64,000 nt of DNA from a bacterium 0.1xD8-71 (lineage in GTDB: Bacteria > Bacillota > Clostridia > Lachnospirales > Lachnospiraceae): contig RAYR01000010.1 of the NCBI GenBank assembly GCA_003612405.1, forward strand, positions 124,001 through 188,000, read 5' to 3'. Position numbers and translations under genes: made by a program. Below, piece after piece: positions 26,845 through 34,769 of this stretch. The first letter of the stretch is position 1. Every line of letters starts with the position of its first letter. A model generated the notes under the pieces. That model had not been told where the DNA came from. It was given only the letters and a program-made list of their open reading frames with translations, and searched no databases.

Positions 26845-27810
26845 TCACTCCGTTTTCCCGTAATATCTTTGCAGAAACTTCTGGTCTGCATCCCGCACGG
26901 CTATGCCGCATATCTTGCAATCCTGCGCATGAAACTGTTCCAGCACATAAGATAAATACGTGCACCGCATCCTTCCATAAGGCACGGTCACTACCACCCC
27001 GCCAGCCTCACGCAGCTGTTTCAGTTTCTCCGCAGACAAAGGCTCTTTCTGTGTCAGATCACAGACCTGTACATTGCCCAGCCGTTCCTTCAGATACGCT
27101 ATATGATTCTCATAATCTTTCTGAAAAAACTCTCCCGCAGAAAGATAACCAAGAAATGACAAATCTGTCACTTTTCTCACATCACTGACTGCCAGGATGC
27201 GATCATCCATCACATAATACAAATTCACGATAAGCAAAGAAACCGCCAGCCCGATCAGCAATCCCACAAGCACCGCCTGCACTGTTCTGGAATCCGCCAC
27301 TACCAGCTCTGCCTCTGTGGTCTGAATCGTCTCAATCTTTACAAATTCTTCAGCCTGCTCTCCATAGGTCTCAAGCGCCTGTTTTGTGGCCCTAAGAATC
27401 ATGTCCGTTCGATCCGCACTATGGGTCGTAATCGTTACGGTAAGCAGTCGTAAATCTGAAAGAATGGTGGCCTCCGTGGCTGCCATCACTTCCTCCCTGC
27501 TATAATCCGAGGCCAGCCCCTCCATGGTCAGATCAAGAATGGGATCCGTGGCCATCAGGTCATTCCAGGTATACCCATTGTATTCCTGATATACCTCTCC
27601 GGTTTCATCCACCGCAAAATACAGTTTAATCTTGGAAAAAGCCCGGTATTCCCGCTCCGCTTCCGGCACCGTGCGTACAACCGTATACACCAGGACCCCC
27701 AGCAAAGCCCCAAGCGCCGTCACTGCCAGCACAAGCGGAATCTTTTTCAACAGACAGAGCATGTATTTTTTCATATCCATGCCGGCATCGGCATACTGTA
27801 GCTGTTTCAT
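26845..27810 (-). CDS. Chain-length determinant protein (Wzz/YveK-like)
   Basis: The 321-residue protein has two membrane segments, one at about residues 25-50 and one at about 185-205, flanking an extracytoplasmic alpha/beta domain. This is the polysaccharide co-polymerase layout. A cytoplasmic tail of about 115 residues follows and contains VVVTVPYGRM. Such proteins set polymer length together with the polymerase. In Firmicutes they usually pair with a separate tyrosine kinase, which is absent from this window. The first ATG (27822) is only one base from GGAG, so I prefer the ATG at 27810, though its spacing of 13 is long. Confidence 0.78.
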   Translation of the reverse strand: MKQLQYADAGMDMKKYMLCLLKKIPLVLAVTALGALLGVLVYTVVRTVPEAEREYRAFSKIKLYFAVDETGEVYQEYNGYTWNDLMATDPILDLTMEGLASDYSREEVMAATEATILSDLRLLTVTITTHSADRTDMILRATKQALETYGEQAEEFVKIETIQTTEAELVVADSRTVQAVLVGLLIGLAVSLLIVNLYYVMDDRILAVSDVRKVTDLSFLGYLSAGEFFQKDYENHIAYLKERLGNVQVCDLTQKEPLSAEKLKQLREAGGVVVTVPYGRMRCTYLSYVLEQFHAQDCKICGIAVRDADQKFLQRYYGKTE

Positions 27811-27884
27811 AGCAAGAACCATGCTCCTTTCTCACCCTGCGCAAAATTTATTCCCGCAAGTAACGGGGTCTATGACTTCTTACG

Positions 27885-29291
27885 TTACTGACCTTCTCCC
27901 GGCTTCTGCGCGGATTCATTTTTCAATGCCGTAGTCTGGGTACTGGAAACCCCTTCGGTACTCTCCGGTTTGATCAGTATTTTCAATGTCAGCAGCATCA
28001 GCTTTAAATCCAGCCAGAAAGAATACTGCTCAATATAAGTCAGATCCAGTTTTAGCTTGTCATAAGGCGTGGTATTATATTTCCCGTAAACCTGAGCATA
28101 CCCTGCAAGTCCTGCTTTCACCTTCATACGGAAAGAGAACTCCGGCATCTCTTCTATATACTGGTCTATAATCTCCGGACGTTCCGGCCTGGGTCCGATA
28201 AAAGACATATCTCCCTTTAATATATTGATCAGCTGCGGCAGTTCGTCAATCCTCGTCATGCGGATAAACTTTCCCACCGGTGTGATACGGGAATCATTCC
28301 TGGACGCCAGTCTCGCCACGCCGTCCTTCTCTGCATCCACCTTCATGCTTCTGAACTTGAGAATATAAAATTCCTTCCTGTCCTGGGTACAGCGTATCTG
28401 TTTATAGAGCACCGGCCCGCCGTCATAGGCTTTGATCAGAATGGCAGTAACCAACATAATGGGAGAAGCAATCACCAGAAGCAGCACCGAGCAGATCAGA
28501 TCCACCGTCCGTTTCGCCATACGCTGTTCCACTTTCAGCGCATATTCCCTGGTCATATAGAGCGGCGTGTCAAACAGATGAAGCTGATCCGCCCCCTTGA
28601 TCAGCACATCTGATATTTTAGGCATGGTATAAACCCTTATGGAATAACTGTAGCAGTACTTCAACAGAAGATTTCTGTCCGTCGCGGAAATATCCCACAA
28701 TACCACGGCGCCATAATCCCCCCGGACTTCCTTTTTTACTGCCTCCATTCCCTCCGAGATATTCATGCACTTTGTTATCTTATATTTATCCTTCCTGGAC
28801 TCAAACTTCGCAATGATATCATCAATGGGCCTTTCTCCATGAATGATCAGAATATCCCTGGGTGGAAAAGCCTTGTAATAGCAGAAATTACAGATAAACA
28901 CCCATAGGGCAGAAAACACGGTCTGTATCAACATAGTCCAGACAATCGGTTTCACATCCACCACCCAGTTGGCCATCAGTGATATCTGAAAATAAGAAAC
29001 GATATTGACAAACAGCAGGGAAAAAAATTCTGAAATCAGCACATCAACAGGCTTCAAATATCCCACTTTCAATGCCCCATAGGTATTGGCAAAGAAAAAC
29101 AGGAGTACAAAATAAATGCCCAGGATCAGTACATGTCCTTTAAAGTAATATTTAAAGTTCCTGTGAAACCGCAGGAACGGATAATACTCCTCAAACCAGA
29201 AATAAGCATAAATCGCCGTATGAAAGAGCAGCCCGATAAAAGAAAGCTGCAACACTATAAATCTCGTCAGTGTTTTTATCCGTCGTCTCAT
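27885..29291 (-). CDS. Polyprenyl-phosphate sugar-1-phosphate transferase (initiating enzyme)
   Basis: The 468-residue protein has four N-terminal helices, a central soluble domain, a further helix near residue 275 and the C-terminal bacterial sugar transferase domain. That domain contains GPVLYKQIRCTQDRKEFYILK, RMTRIDELPQLINILKGDMS and FIGPRPE. Enzymes of this type (WbaP, WcaJ, EpsL) put the first sugar phosphate on undecaprenyl phosphate. It is the only initiating transferase I recognise here. GAGGG lies six bases before ATG. It is followed by the Wzz gene. Confidence 0.9.
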   Translation of the reverse strand: MRRRIKTLTRFIVLQLSFIGLLFHTAIYAYFWFEEYYPFLRFHRNFKYYFKGHVLILGIYFVLLFFFANTYGALKVGYLKPVDVLISEFFSLLFVNIVSYFQISLMANWVVDVKPIVWTMLIQTVFSALWVFICNFCYYKAFPPRDILIIHGERPIDDIIAKFESRKDKYKITKCMNISEGMEAVKKEVRGDYGAVVLWDISATDRNLLLKYCYSYSIRVYTMPKISDVLIKGADQLHLFDTPLYMTREYALKVEQRMAKRTVDLICSVLLLVIASPIMLVTAILIKAYDGGPVLYKQIRCTQDRKEFYILKFRSMKVDAEKDGVARLASRNDSRITPVGKFIRMTRIDELPQLINILKGDMSFIGPRPERPEIIDQYIEEMPEFSFRMKVKAGLAGYAQVYGKYNTTPYDKLKLDLTYIEQYSFWLDLKLMLLTLKILIKPESTEGVSSTQTTALKNESAQKPGEGQ

Positions 29292-29301
29292 AACAATCCC
29301 T

Positions 29302-30123
29302 CTATATCCGTCTCACGGTCGCTCTGTAAGCCCAGAATACAAAATAAAATGCGCTGGCCGCCACAGACAGTCTTTCCTGCTTACGGTACAGATACCAGAT
29401 CCGCTTTATCGCCGTCAGTTTATTGGAAGATAACGATTTTGCCGGCCTGCGGTAGACCGCCAGTATCTCATCAAGTCCATAAGCCACATACCCTGCCCTT
29501 AATATCTGCCACCAGGTGGCCGTATCTTCACTGGGCACCGCCGGCATCCGTATTAACGCTTCCGGAATCTTATTCCGGTCTATCACCACGGTCGTCGTAA
29601 AAATCACCGTTCTGGACAACGCCTTTTGATAAGTCAGCCGCGGCGGTACATGAACAACCTTACCCGTAGGCTGCCCGGCCTCATCTCCGAATTCATAAGC
29701 ACAGAACACAAAACCGGCCTGTTGCTCTTCCATAAAAGCAAGTTCTCTGGTAAGCTTGTCCGCAAGCCAGATATCATCCGCATCCAGAAAAGCAATATAC
29801 CTGCCCTTTGCCACCGAAAGCCCCGTATTGCGGGCCTTTGCGGCACCTTCATTTTCCTTTTTGCAGATAAGAAGGATACGTCTGTCCTGCTCACATACAT
29901 ACTCTTCCATCCGTTCCACATCTACGGGAACATCTTCCACGCTGTGATGCCTGTACCCGGCAAGCGCCTTCCCGATCACAGCCACGCTCCCGTCCACGGA
30001 CCTGTCATCCACCAGCAAAAGCTCCCAGTTCTCATAAGTCTGCTGCTTTACCATGCTGATGGTTTTCTCTATATAGTCCTGTGCCTGATACACTGGCACA
30101 ATGATACTGACCAGCCCGCTCAT
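29302..30123 (-). CDS. Family 2 glycosyltransferase
   Basis: The 273-residue GT2 enzyme has SIIVPVYQAQDYI, LLLVDDRSVDGS, NEGAAKARNTGLSVAKG and FLDADDIW. About 25 extra residues rich in V, E and D lie between the DD motif and the NEG motif, an unusual insertion. It is coupled by ATGA to the GtrB-like gene upstream. It likely adds an early sugar of the repeat unit. Confidence 0.87.
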   Translation of the reverse strand: MSGLVSIIVPVYQAQDYIEKTISMVKQQTYENWELLLVDDRSVDGSVAVIGKALAGYRHHSVEDVPVDVERMEEYVCEQDRRILLICKKENEGAAKARNTGLSVAKGRYIAFLDADDIWLADKLTRELAFMEEQQAGFVFCAYEFGDEAGQPTGKVVHVPPRLTYQKALSRTVIFTTTVVIDRNKIPEALIRMPAVPSEDTATWWQILRAGYVAYGLDEILAVYRRPAKSLSSNKLTAIKRIWYLYRKQERLSVAASAFYFVFWAYRATVRRI

Positions 30124-31052
30124 CCTATCTCCTCTTTGACCAGATAGATTGGCCTGTTCTTCACTTCCATATACGTCTTAGATAAGTATTGCCCCACAAT
30201 GCCCAGACAAAACAACTGCACCCCGCTGACCAGCAGAATAATACACACTAAGGAAGGCCAGCCGGACGTCGGGTCGCCAAATAAAAGCTTCCGCACAATA
30301 GTAAAAATAATCAGTGCAAATGCCAAAACGCAAAACAGCACACCCATCAGGGATGCCACCGTCAGCGGCGCTGTGGAAAACGCCATGATTCCCTCCAGGG
30401 AATATAAAAAAAGCTTCCAGAAAGACCACTTGGTCTCTCCCTTCCTGCGTTCTATATTCTCATATTCCAGCCACTTCGTCTCATATCCTACCCAGCCAAA
30501 AATGCCCTTGGTAAAACGATTATATTCTGTCATCGAAAGAATTGCATCCACCACCTGCCTGGTCATCAGACGATAATCCCTGGCGCCGTCCACAATCTCC
30601 GTGCGGGAAATCCTATTCATCAGCTTATAGAACATCCTCGCAAAAAAGGAGCGGAGCACCGGCTCCCCCTTTCTTGTCACCCGCCTGGTCGCCACAGAAT
30701 CATAGCCCTGCTCAATATAGGCATACATTTCCGGTAACAGAGACGGCGGATCCTGCAAATCTGCATCCATCAATACTGCCAGATCACCCTTGCACTTCTG
30801 TAAGCCCGCATAGATTGCGGCCTCCTTCCCGAAGTTGCGGGAAAAGGACACCAGACGTACTCTGCCATCCTCTTTGTGCAATTTTCTGACTTCTTCCGCC
30901 GTCTTGTCCTTCGAGCCGTCATCAATATACAAAACTTCCACTTCCAGTTCTTTTTGCTGGAAAAACGGCGTATTTTTAAACAATTCATCATAAAAATCCC
31001 TGATATTTTCTTCTTCGTTATAACAGGGCACTATGACGCTCAGTAATTTCAT
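30120..31052 (-). CDS. GtrB/YkcC-like polyprenyl-phosphate glycosyltransferase
   Basis: The 310-residue protein is a DPM1-type GT2: SVIVPCYNEEENI, YIDDGSKDKT, RNFGKEAAIYAGL, MDADLQDPP and RKGEPVLRSFFARMFYKLMN. Two C-terminal membrane helices follow. These enzymes make polyprenyl-phospho-sugars, which GT39/GtrC-type transferases use outside the membrane. That fits the GT39-like gene in the same operon and the GtrA protein at 3.1-3.5 kb. GGAGG lies six bases before the ATG at 31052. It is the first gene of the 18-kb operon. Confidence 0.9.
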   Translation of the reverse strand: MKLLSVIVPCYNEEENIRDFYDELFKNTPFFQQKELEVEVLYIDDGSKDKTAEEVRKLHKEDGRVRLVSFSRNFGKEAAIYAGLQKCKGDLAVLMDADLQDPPSLLPEMYAYIEQGYDSVATRRVTRKGEPVLRSFFARMFYKLMNRISRTEIVDGARDYRLMTRQVVDAILSMTEYNRFTKGIFGWVGYETKWLEYENIERRKGETKWSFWKLFLYSLEGIMAFSTAPLTVASLMGVLFCVLAFALIIFTIVRKLLFGDPTSGWPSLVCIILLVSGVQLFCLGIVGQYLSKTYMEVKNRPIYLVKEEIG

Positions 31053-31115
31053 ATAGACCTCCATATAGTCTGCCCAAATCCTTTTCTTCGCATATAGTCA
31101 GACTAATTCAAAGTA

Positions 31116-31124
31116 ATTCTATCA
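31116..31124 (-). promoter_or_regulatory. Possible extended -10 of the main glycan operon
   Basis: On the minus strand TGA-TAGAAT (TAGAAT 31116-31121, TG at 31123-31124) forms an extended -10 about 65 bases before the GtrB-like ATG. No good -35 is visible, because the terminator T-run occupies that place. It is the best promoter candidate for the 31-to-13 kb operon. Confidence 0.3.
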
Positions 31125-31132
31125 TAAATGCG

Positions 31133-31161
31133 AAAAAAAAGGAAGAGATACGTCTCTTTCC
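31133..31161 (-). terminator. Rho-independent terminator after the 73-aa gene
   Basis: On the minus strand a GGAAAGAGA / TCTCTTCC stem (31141-31161), with one bulged base and a short loop, is followed by eight T residues (31133-31140). It lies 43 bases after the stop of the 73-aa gene and just before the glycan operon. Confidence 0.75.
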
Positions 31162-31203
31162 AAAGCCATTGGAAAGCCATTTGAACCGGCAAAAATAACA
31201 ATT

Positions 31204-31425
31204 TCAGGCTTTCTTTGAAATTCGCTCACTATAACGCTCCTTTCTCATCCTTCTTCCCACTTCTTTTCTTGTTCCATCATCATTTTCCTGATATATAATC
31301 TGGCTTTCTCTGTCATATATAATCACCGGAACTCCTAACGCCCTGTTTTTCTCTAACTCAATTCTTACTGCCTCATTCGCCCGTTTAATAACTGCTTCAT
31401 CTGAAATATAGTCTTCTCGTTTCAT
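31204..31425 (-). CDS. Small conserved-looking hypothetical protein, 73 aa
   Basis: The 73-residue, highly charged protein has an N-terminal helix (SDEAVIKRANEAVRIELEKN), a beta hairpin around VPVIIYDRESQIIYQ and a basic C-terminal tail RRMRKERYSERISKK. The pattern looks like the small stand-alone proteins found beside toxin-antitoxin or domain-fragment genes, but I cannot name a family. GGGAG lies seven bases before ATG, and the gene has its own promoter and terminator, so it is a real, separately transcribed gene. It would be cytoplasmic and possibly nucleic-acid binding because of the basic tail. Confidence 0.7.
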   Translation of the reverse strand: MKREDYISDEAVIKRANEAVRIELEKNRALGVPVIIYDRESQIIYQENDDGTRKEVGRRMRKERYSERISKKA

Positions 31426-31522
31426 TGACTGCTCCCTTCTTTTCGTCAGGTTGAAGAATAATGTATATATTATTGATGATAAAAATATTTCATATATTTC
31501 TAATTCACATAAAACTTATTAA

Positions 31523-31551
31523 ATCATAACATTATTTTATCGAATTTACAA
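31523..31551 (-). promoter_or_regulatory. Promoter of the 73-aa gene
   Basis: On the minus strand TTGTAA (31546-31551) is followed after 17 bases by TATGAT (31523-31528), with TGT before it (extended -10). The leader to the ATG at 31425 is about 90 bases and A+T-rich. Confidence 0.55.
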
Positions 31552-31564
31552 TTTGAAACATGTT

Positions 31565-31594
31565 AAAAGGCTCCCAAGAAAACTCTTGGAAGCC
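31565..31594 (-). terminator. Terminator of the AAA+ ATPase gene
   Basis: On the minus strand GGCTTCCAAGA and TCTTGGGAGCC form an 11-pair stem (one G-U) with a four-base loop (31569-31594), followed by TTTT (31565-31568). It lies 22 bases past the ATPase stop. Confidence 0.75.
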
Positions 31595-31615
31595 ACATTC
31601 GCCAGTATCGCAATT

Positions 31616-32656
31616 TCATACCATCTTTGCCAGGACAAATTCTGCAAACCTCGGGAGTGCAAAGGACACCTCTCCATATGTTCCGGTATCCAAAATCCCC
31701 TTTCTTTTCAAGCGGTCCCTGTATACAGAAAACAATTCTGAATTCATACCCGCCTTTTCCCTGATATTTTTAACTTTGGTTTCTCCGCTTTGAGACATTA
31801 CAAGTAATATCTCCTGATCCTTGGACGAAACCTCTGACCAAATTTTACTATACACATACTCCTCAAGATACTGGTCATACTCCGGCAAAATTTCCTCTAT
31901 GGATTTTTTCCCTTTATTTTCCCAGCATAGATACCCCAATACCTGAAAAGCAAACGGATAACCCTTTGTCAACCCAGCCATCTCTCCTGCTTTTTCCGTA
32001 TCCAGTCCAAAGATATCCATATATCTTTGCCTGACTGCCGTATAGTTTAACGGCTCCAGCATCACTTTGGGTGCCCTGTATAAAAATGTGAGTGCTTTTT
32101 CATTTTGAAGATTATAAATATTGTCATATAATCCCGTCATCAGCAAATAAATGGGATAATCCTGCCTTAAGAATATCTGAAAAGAACTGGCAAACACTCT
32201 GACATACTCACAATTGGTAATCTCATCAATCGCAATCAGTATCTTCTTTTGCCTTCTTTGAAACTCGCCCAGCATCAGTTCAATTGCATTTTCAATATCT
32301 GTTATCGGTGTAGCATTTTCAAGTGATACCCCGAGTCCTAAAATAGAAAAGTCAAGTCTGGCCTGTACAAAATGGGCATGCATTTCCGGTTGACTATACA
32401 ATTTGGCAGCCAGGCTCTGCAAAAGATCTCTTGTGGGATTCAGTTCCACAACCACCCACTCTTCCATTTCCTTTAGTTCATTGGCAATGCCCGTCATCAT
32501 GACTGTCTTACCGGAACCTCTTACCCCTGTAAGCATGTATATCTGACTGGATGGTTCCACCGCATTAAAATTATCAATAATCTCCCTTGTCTGGGAAATC
32601 CGCGAAACATATTGCAATGGTTTTTTCCCAAAAGACAATGTGAAAGGATTATTCAT
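31616..32656 (-). CDS. AAA+ ATPase with C-terminal winged-helix region
   Basis: The 346-residue protein has Walker A GVRGSGKT (about 44-51), Walker B ILIAIDEI, a sensor-like YLLMTGLYDNI and a lid region ending LTKGYPFAFQVLGYL. This is the pattern of the archaeal-type (STAND-related) ATPase family. The last 60 residues (SGETKVKNIREKAGMN, then YRDRLKRKGIL) look like a winged helix. No nuclease or other effector is visible. GGAG is seven bases before ATG. It has its own consensus promoter, covered by a phased repeat array, and its own terminator, so it is an independent unit and may regulate itself. Its role in a glycan locus is unknown. Confidence 0.82.
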   Translation of the reverse strand: MNNPFTLSFGKKPLQYVSRISQTREIIDNFNAVEPSSQIYMLTGVRGSGKTVMMTGIANELKEMEEWVVVELNPTRDLLQSLAAKLYSQPEMHAHFVQARLDFSILGLGVSLENATPITDIENAIELMLGEFQRRQKKILIAIDEITNCEYVRVFASSFQIFLRQDYPIYLLMTGLYDNIYNLQNEKALTFLYRAPKVMLEPLNYTAVRQRYMDIFGLDTEKAGEMAGLTKGYPFAFQVLGYLCWENKGKKSIEEILPEYDQYLEEYVYSKIWSEVSSKDQEILLVMSQSGETKVKNIREKAGMNSELFSVYRDRLKRKGILDTGTYGEVSFALPRFAEFVLAKMV

Positions 32657-32667
32657 GGTTGCTCTCC

Positions 32668-32745
32668 TTATATAACTTTCTAATTATTATATAACTCTTT
32701 ATAAGTTTATATAACTTTATATTCATTATATAAGTTTATATAACT
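32668..32745 (-). repeat. Helically phased TTATATAA repeat array upstream of the ATPase gene
   Basis: The plus-strand word TTATATAACT occurs exactly at 32668-32677, 32687-32696, 32707-32716 and 32736-32745, and as TTATATAAGT at 32726-32735. Start-to-start steps are 19, 20, 19 and 10 bases, close to whole or double helical turns. The array runs from the ribosome site back into the -35/-10 spacer, and several units combine into palindromes of the form AAGTTATATAAACTT. It looks like a multi-site operator. Confidence 0.6.
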
Positions 32746-32754
32746 TTCTGTCAA
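32725..32754 (-). promoter_or_regulatory. Consensus sigma-A promoter of the AAA+ ATPase gene
   Basis: On the minus strand TTGACA (32749-32754) and TATAAT (32725-32730) are both perfect and 18 bases apart. Repeat units lie within the spacer and immediately downstream. The -35 box lies ten bases beyond the stop of the Spo0A-like gene. Confidence 0.7.
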
Positions 32755-32763
32755 CCATCCGTC

Positions 32764-33144
32764 CTATATCAAATCATACTTCAACCGGATATAATCCGCC
32801 GTGGCCGCAATATACTCACTGTTGGTCGGCCTGCTGTATTCTATGCTGTTGCAATACCCGAAAAGCTCCTCAAACAGCTCACTGTTGCCCCTCTCCCAGG
32901 ATACTTCGATTGCATTGCGGATGGCTCTCTCAATCTTCTGGTCCGTAGTCTGGTACATCTTCGCCAGATCCGGATACAGAAGCTTCGTCACACTGCCCAC
33001 CAGCTCCATATTTCCCACACACATTTCCACCGCGCTGCGTAAGAACTGATATCCCCGCAGATGTGCCGGGATACCCAGCTCCAACATAAAATCAGAAACA
33101 ATCTGCTCGAGCTCCTGCTCGCTTATCATATTTTGTTGTAACAT
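32764..33144 (-). CDS. Stand-alone Spo0A C-terminal DNA-binding domain protein
   Basis: The 126-residue protein matches the sigma-like effector domain of the sporulation regulator Spo0A: GIPAHLRGYQFLRSAVEM, VTKLLYPDLAKMYQTT, IERAIRNAIEVSWERGN and PTNSEYIAATAD. It lacks the receiver domain, so it cannot be phosphorylated in the usual way and may bind 0A-box-like DNA constitutively or compete with Spo0A. The ATG at 33144 has GAGGAG ten bases upstream. An earlier ATG at 33189 would sit only a few bases from the predicted transcription start. It has its own promoter and is next to the repeat-controlled AAA+ gene. Confidence 0.85.
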   Translation of the reverse strand: MLQQNMISEQELEQIVSDFMLELGIPAHLRGYQFLRSAVEMCVGNMELVGSVTKLLYPDLAKMYQTTDQKIERAIRNAIEVSWERGNSELFEELFGYCNSIEYSRPTNSEYIAATADYIRLKYDLI

Positions 33145-33202
33145 TCCCCTTTTACTCCTCTTTCTATTGTATTGTTGATGTAGTTCCATCTATATAACAG
33201 AA

Positions 33203-33231
33203 ATAATACCAAAGAAGAGTACAAATGTAAA
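33203..33231 (-). promoter_or_regulatory. Promoter of the Spo0A-domain gene
   Basis: On the minus strand TTTACA (33226-33231) is followed after 17 bases by TATTAT (33203-33208) with TG one base before it. The start would be near 33195, about 50 bases before the chosen ATG. Confidence 0.6.
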
Positions 33232-33262
33232 TTGTAATTTATCGCCCAAATATATTATTGCT

Positions 33263-34204
33263 CTACAATCTCGCATCTTTTACGTTTGCTTTAAACCAGT
33301 CATAGGCAAGCTGTACACCCTCTTCCAGCTCTACCTTATGCGTCCAGCCCAGGGCATGAAGCTTCGTCACATCCGTAAGCTTACGCGGTGTACCGTCCGG
33401 CATATCCTTATTCCAGACAACTTCACCCGTAAAACCTACCACCTTCTGTACCGTCTCTGCCAGTTCTTTGATGGTCACTTCCTTGCCGGTACCGATATTG
33501 ACATGCTGTTCACCGCTGTAATTCTCCAGAAGGAACACGCAGGCATCCGCCATATCATCCACATACAAAAACTCTCTGTACGGTGTGCCGCTGCCCCACA
33601 ATTCCACGGAAGACTTCCCATTTACCTTCGCCTCATGGAATTTACGGATCATGGCCGGCATCACATGAGATCCTTCCAGATTATAATTATCCTCAGGGCC
33701 ATAAAGATTTGTGGGCATACAGCTGATAAAATCATCCCCATACTGCCTCTTATAGAATTTACACATCTCAAGCCCCGCAATCTTGGCAATGGCATAAGCC
33801 TCATTGGTCTCCTCCAGCGGCCCGGTCAAAAGCGCATCCTCCGGAATCGGCTGAGGCGCCATACGGGGATAGATACAGGTGCTTCCCAGGAATAAGAGTT
33901 TCTGAACCTTACATTCATGACAGCACTGAATCACATTACACTGAATCTGCATATTCTCATAGGCAAAATCCGCAGGCGTTGTATTGTTGGCATTGATACC
34001 TCCCACCTTAGCCGCCGCCAGCACTACCACATCCGGTTTCTCCTGCTCAAAGAAGTCCCTGACTGCCTGCTGATTGGTCAGATCCAGTTCTTTATGGGTC
34101 CTGCCGATAATATTCTCATATCCCTTTGCCTTCAGGCTGCGCACAATGGCGCTGCCCACCAGTCCCCTGTGTCCTGCCACATAGATTTTGTCTGTCTTGT
34201 TCAT
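33263..34204 (-). CDS. fcl: GDP-L-fucose synthase
   Basis: The 313-residue extended SDR has the NADP loop GHRGLVG (11-17), the KVGGI/NN segment, LGSTCIYP, the catalytic Y-x-x-x-K in YAIAKIAG and [14 protein letters not shown]. These identify GDP-4-keto-6-deoxymannose 3,5-epimerase/4-reductase (WcaG/Fcl). It completes GDP-L-fucose synthesis with gmd at 36490-37566; two genes lie between them. The ATG at 34204 has GGAG seven bases upstream. Confidence 0.93.
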   Translation of the reverse strand: MNKTDKIYVAGHRGLVGSAIVRSLKAKGYENIIGRTHKELDLTNQQAVRDFFEQEKPDVVVLAAAKVGGINANNTTPADFAYENMQIQCNVIQCCHECKVQKLLFLGSTCIYPRMAPQPIPEDALLTGPLEETNEAYAIAKIAGLEMCKFYKRQYGDDFISCMPTNLYGPEDNYNLEGSHVMPAMIRKFHEAKVNGKSSVELWGSGTPYREFLYVDDMADACVFLLENYSGEQHVNIGTGKEVTIKELAETVQKVVGFTGEVVWNKDMPDGTPRKLTDVTKLHALGWTHKVELEEGVQLAYDWFKANVKDARL

Positions 34205-34289
34205 ACTGACTCTCCTTTTCATTGCCCTGACAATACTCTATAAAATGCTGTATATTTTTCATTAATAATCTATCACACAACAGGGATTT

Positions 34290-34769
34290 TTACAAGGAAT
34301 CCTCTCCTTTTTCCCACAGATGGCACCCCGATATACGATACTTCTCAATTTTATCTTTCAATTCCTTTGTTCTTTTCTTATTCACATCCTGCTTTTCATA
34401 AATATCATCTAACAAAAGACTGATATTCTTCTGCATCAGCATGTTGGTGTGCACCATATTCTGCATAATGTCAATCGCATTTCTGGGATTGTTCCTGATA
34501 AAATCTTCCAGTGTATCCTTGGTAATGCGCATCAATAATACCTCGTCGAAGGCAACCACTGTATAGATACTCGGCTCGTCGGAGAGCACATGAACTTCCC
34601 CGAAACATTTCCCTTTGGAATAAATCCCGATCAGGTGCTCCTCTTTTTCCCCATGTCGAATATAAATCGCCACAGATCCATAGACGATCTTATACATTTC
34701 CTGATAGGCTTCCCCTTCCCTGATAATGACTTCATCCGCGCTAAACTTCTGCATTTTTGCGTTTTCCAT
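34290..34769 (-). CDS. Cyclic-nucleotide-binding domain protein without a DNA-binding domain
   Basis: Residues 1-115 form a CRP-like cNMP-binding beta roll (DEVIIREGEAYQEMYKIVYG, KGKCFGEVHVLSDEPS) with FGEVHVLSDEPS in the phosphate-binding cassette position. A short helical C-terminus (about residues 115-159) has no helix-turn-helix, so it is not a CRP-type transcription factor. The ATG follows the stop of the membrane protein gene with no base between (TAAATG), pointing to coupled translation. It could sense a nucleotide and act on its membrane-protein neighbour; that is inference. Confidence 0.8.
   Translation of the reverse strand: MENAKMQKFSADEVIIREGEAYQEMYKIVYGSVAIYIRHGEKEEHLIGIYSKGKCFGEVHVLSDEPSIYTVVAFDEVLLMRITKDTLEDFIRNNPRNAIDIMQNMVHTNMLMQKNISLLLDDIYEKQDVNKKRTKELKDKIEKYRISGCHLWEKGEDSL

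Noticed and set aside
32668..32745. Short regularly spaced repeats as a CRISPR array
   Set aside because: The units are only about 10 bases with no unique spacers of constant length, and no cas gene is near. Operator-like repeats fit better.
32657..33262. Spo0A boxes upstream of the AAA+ or Spo0A-like genes
   Set aside because: I looked for TTGTCGAA-like words in these spacers and did not find a convincing one.
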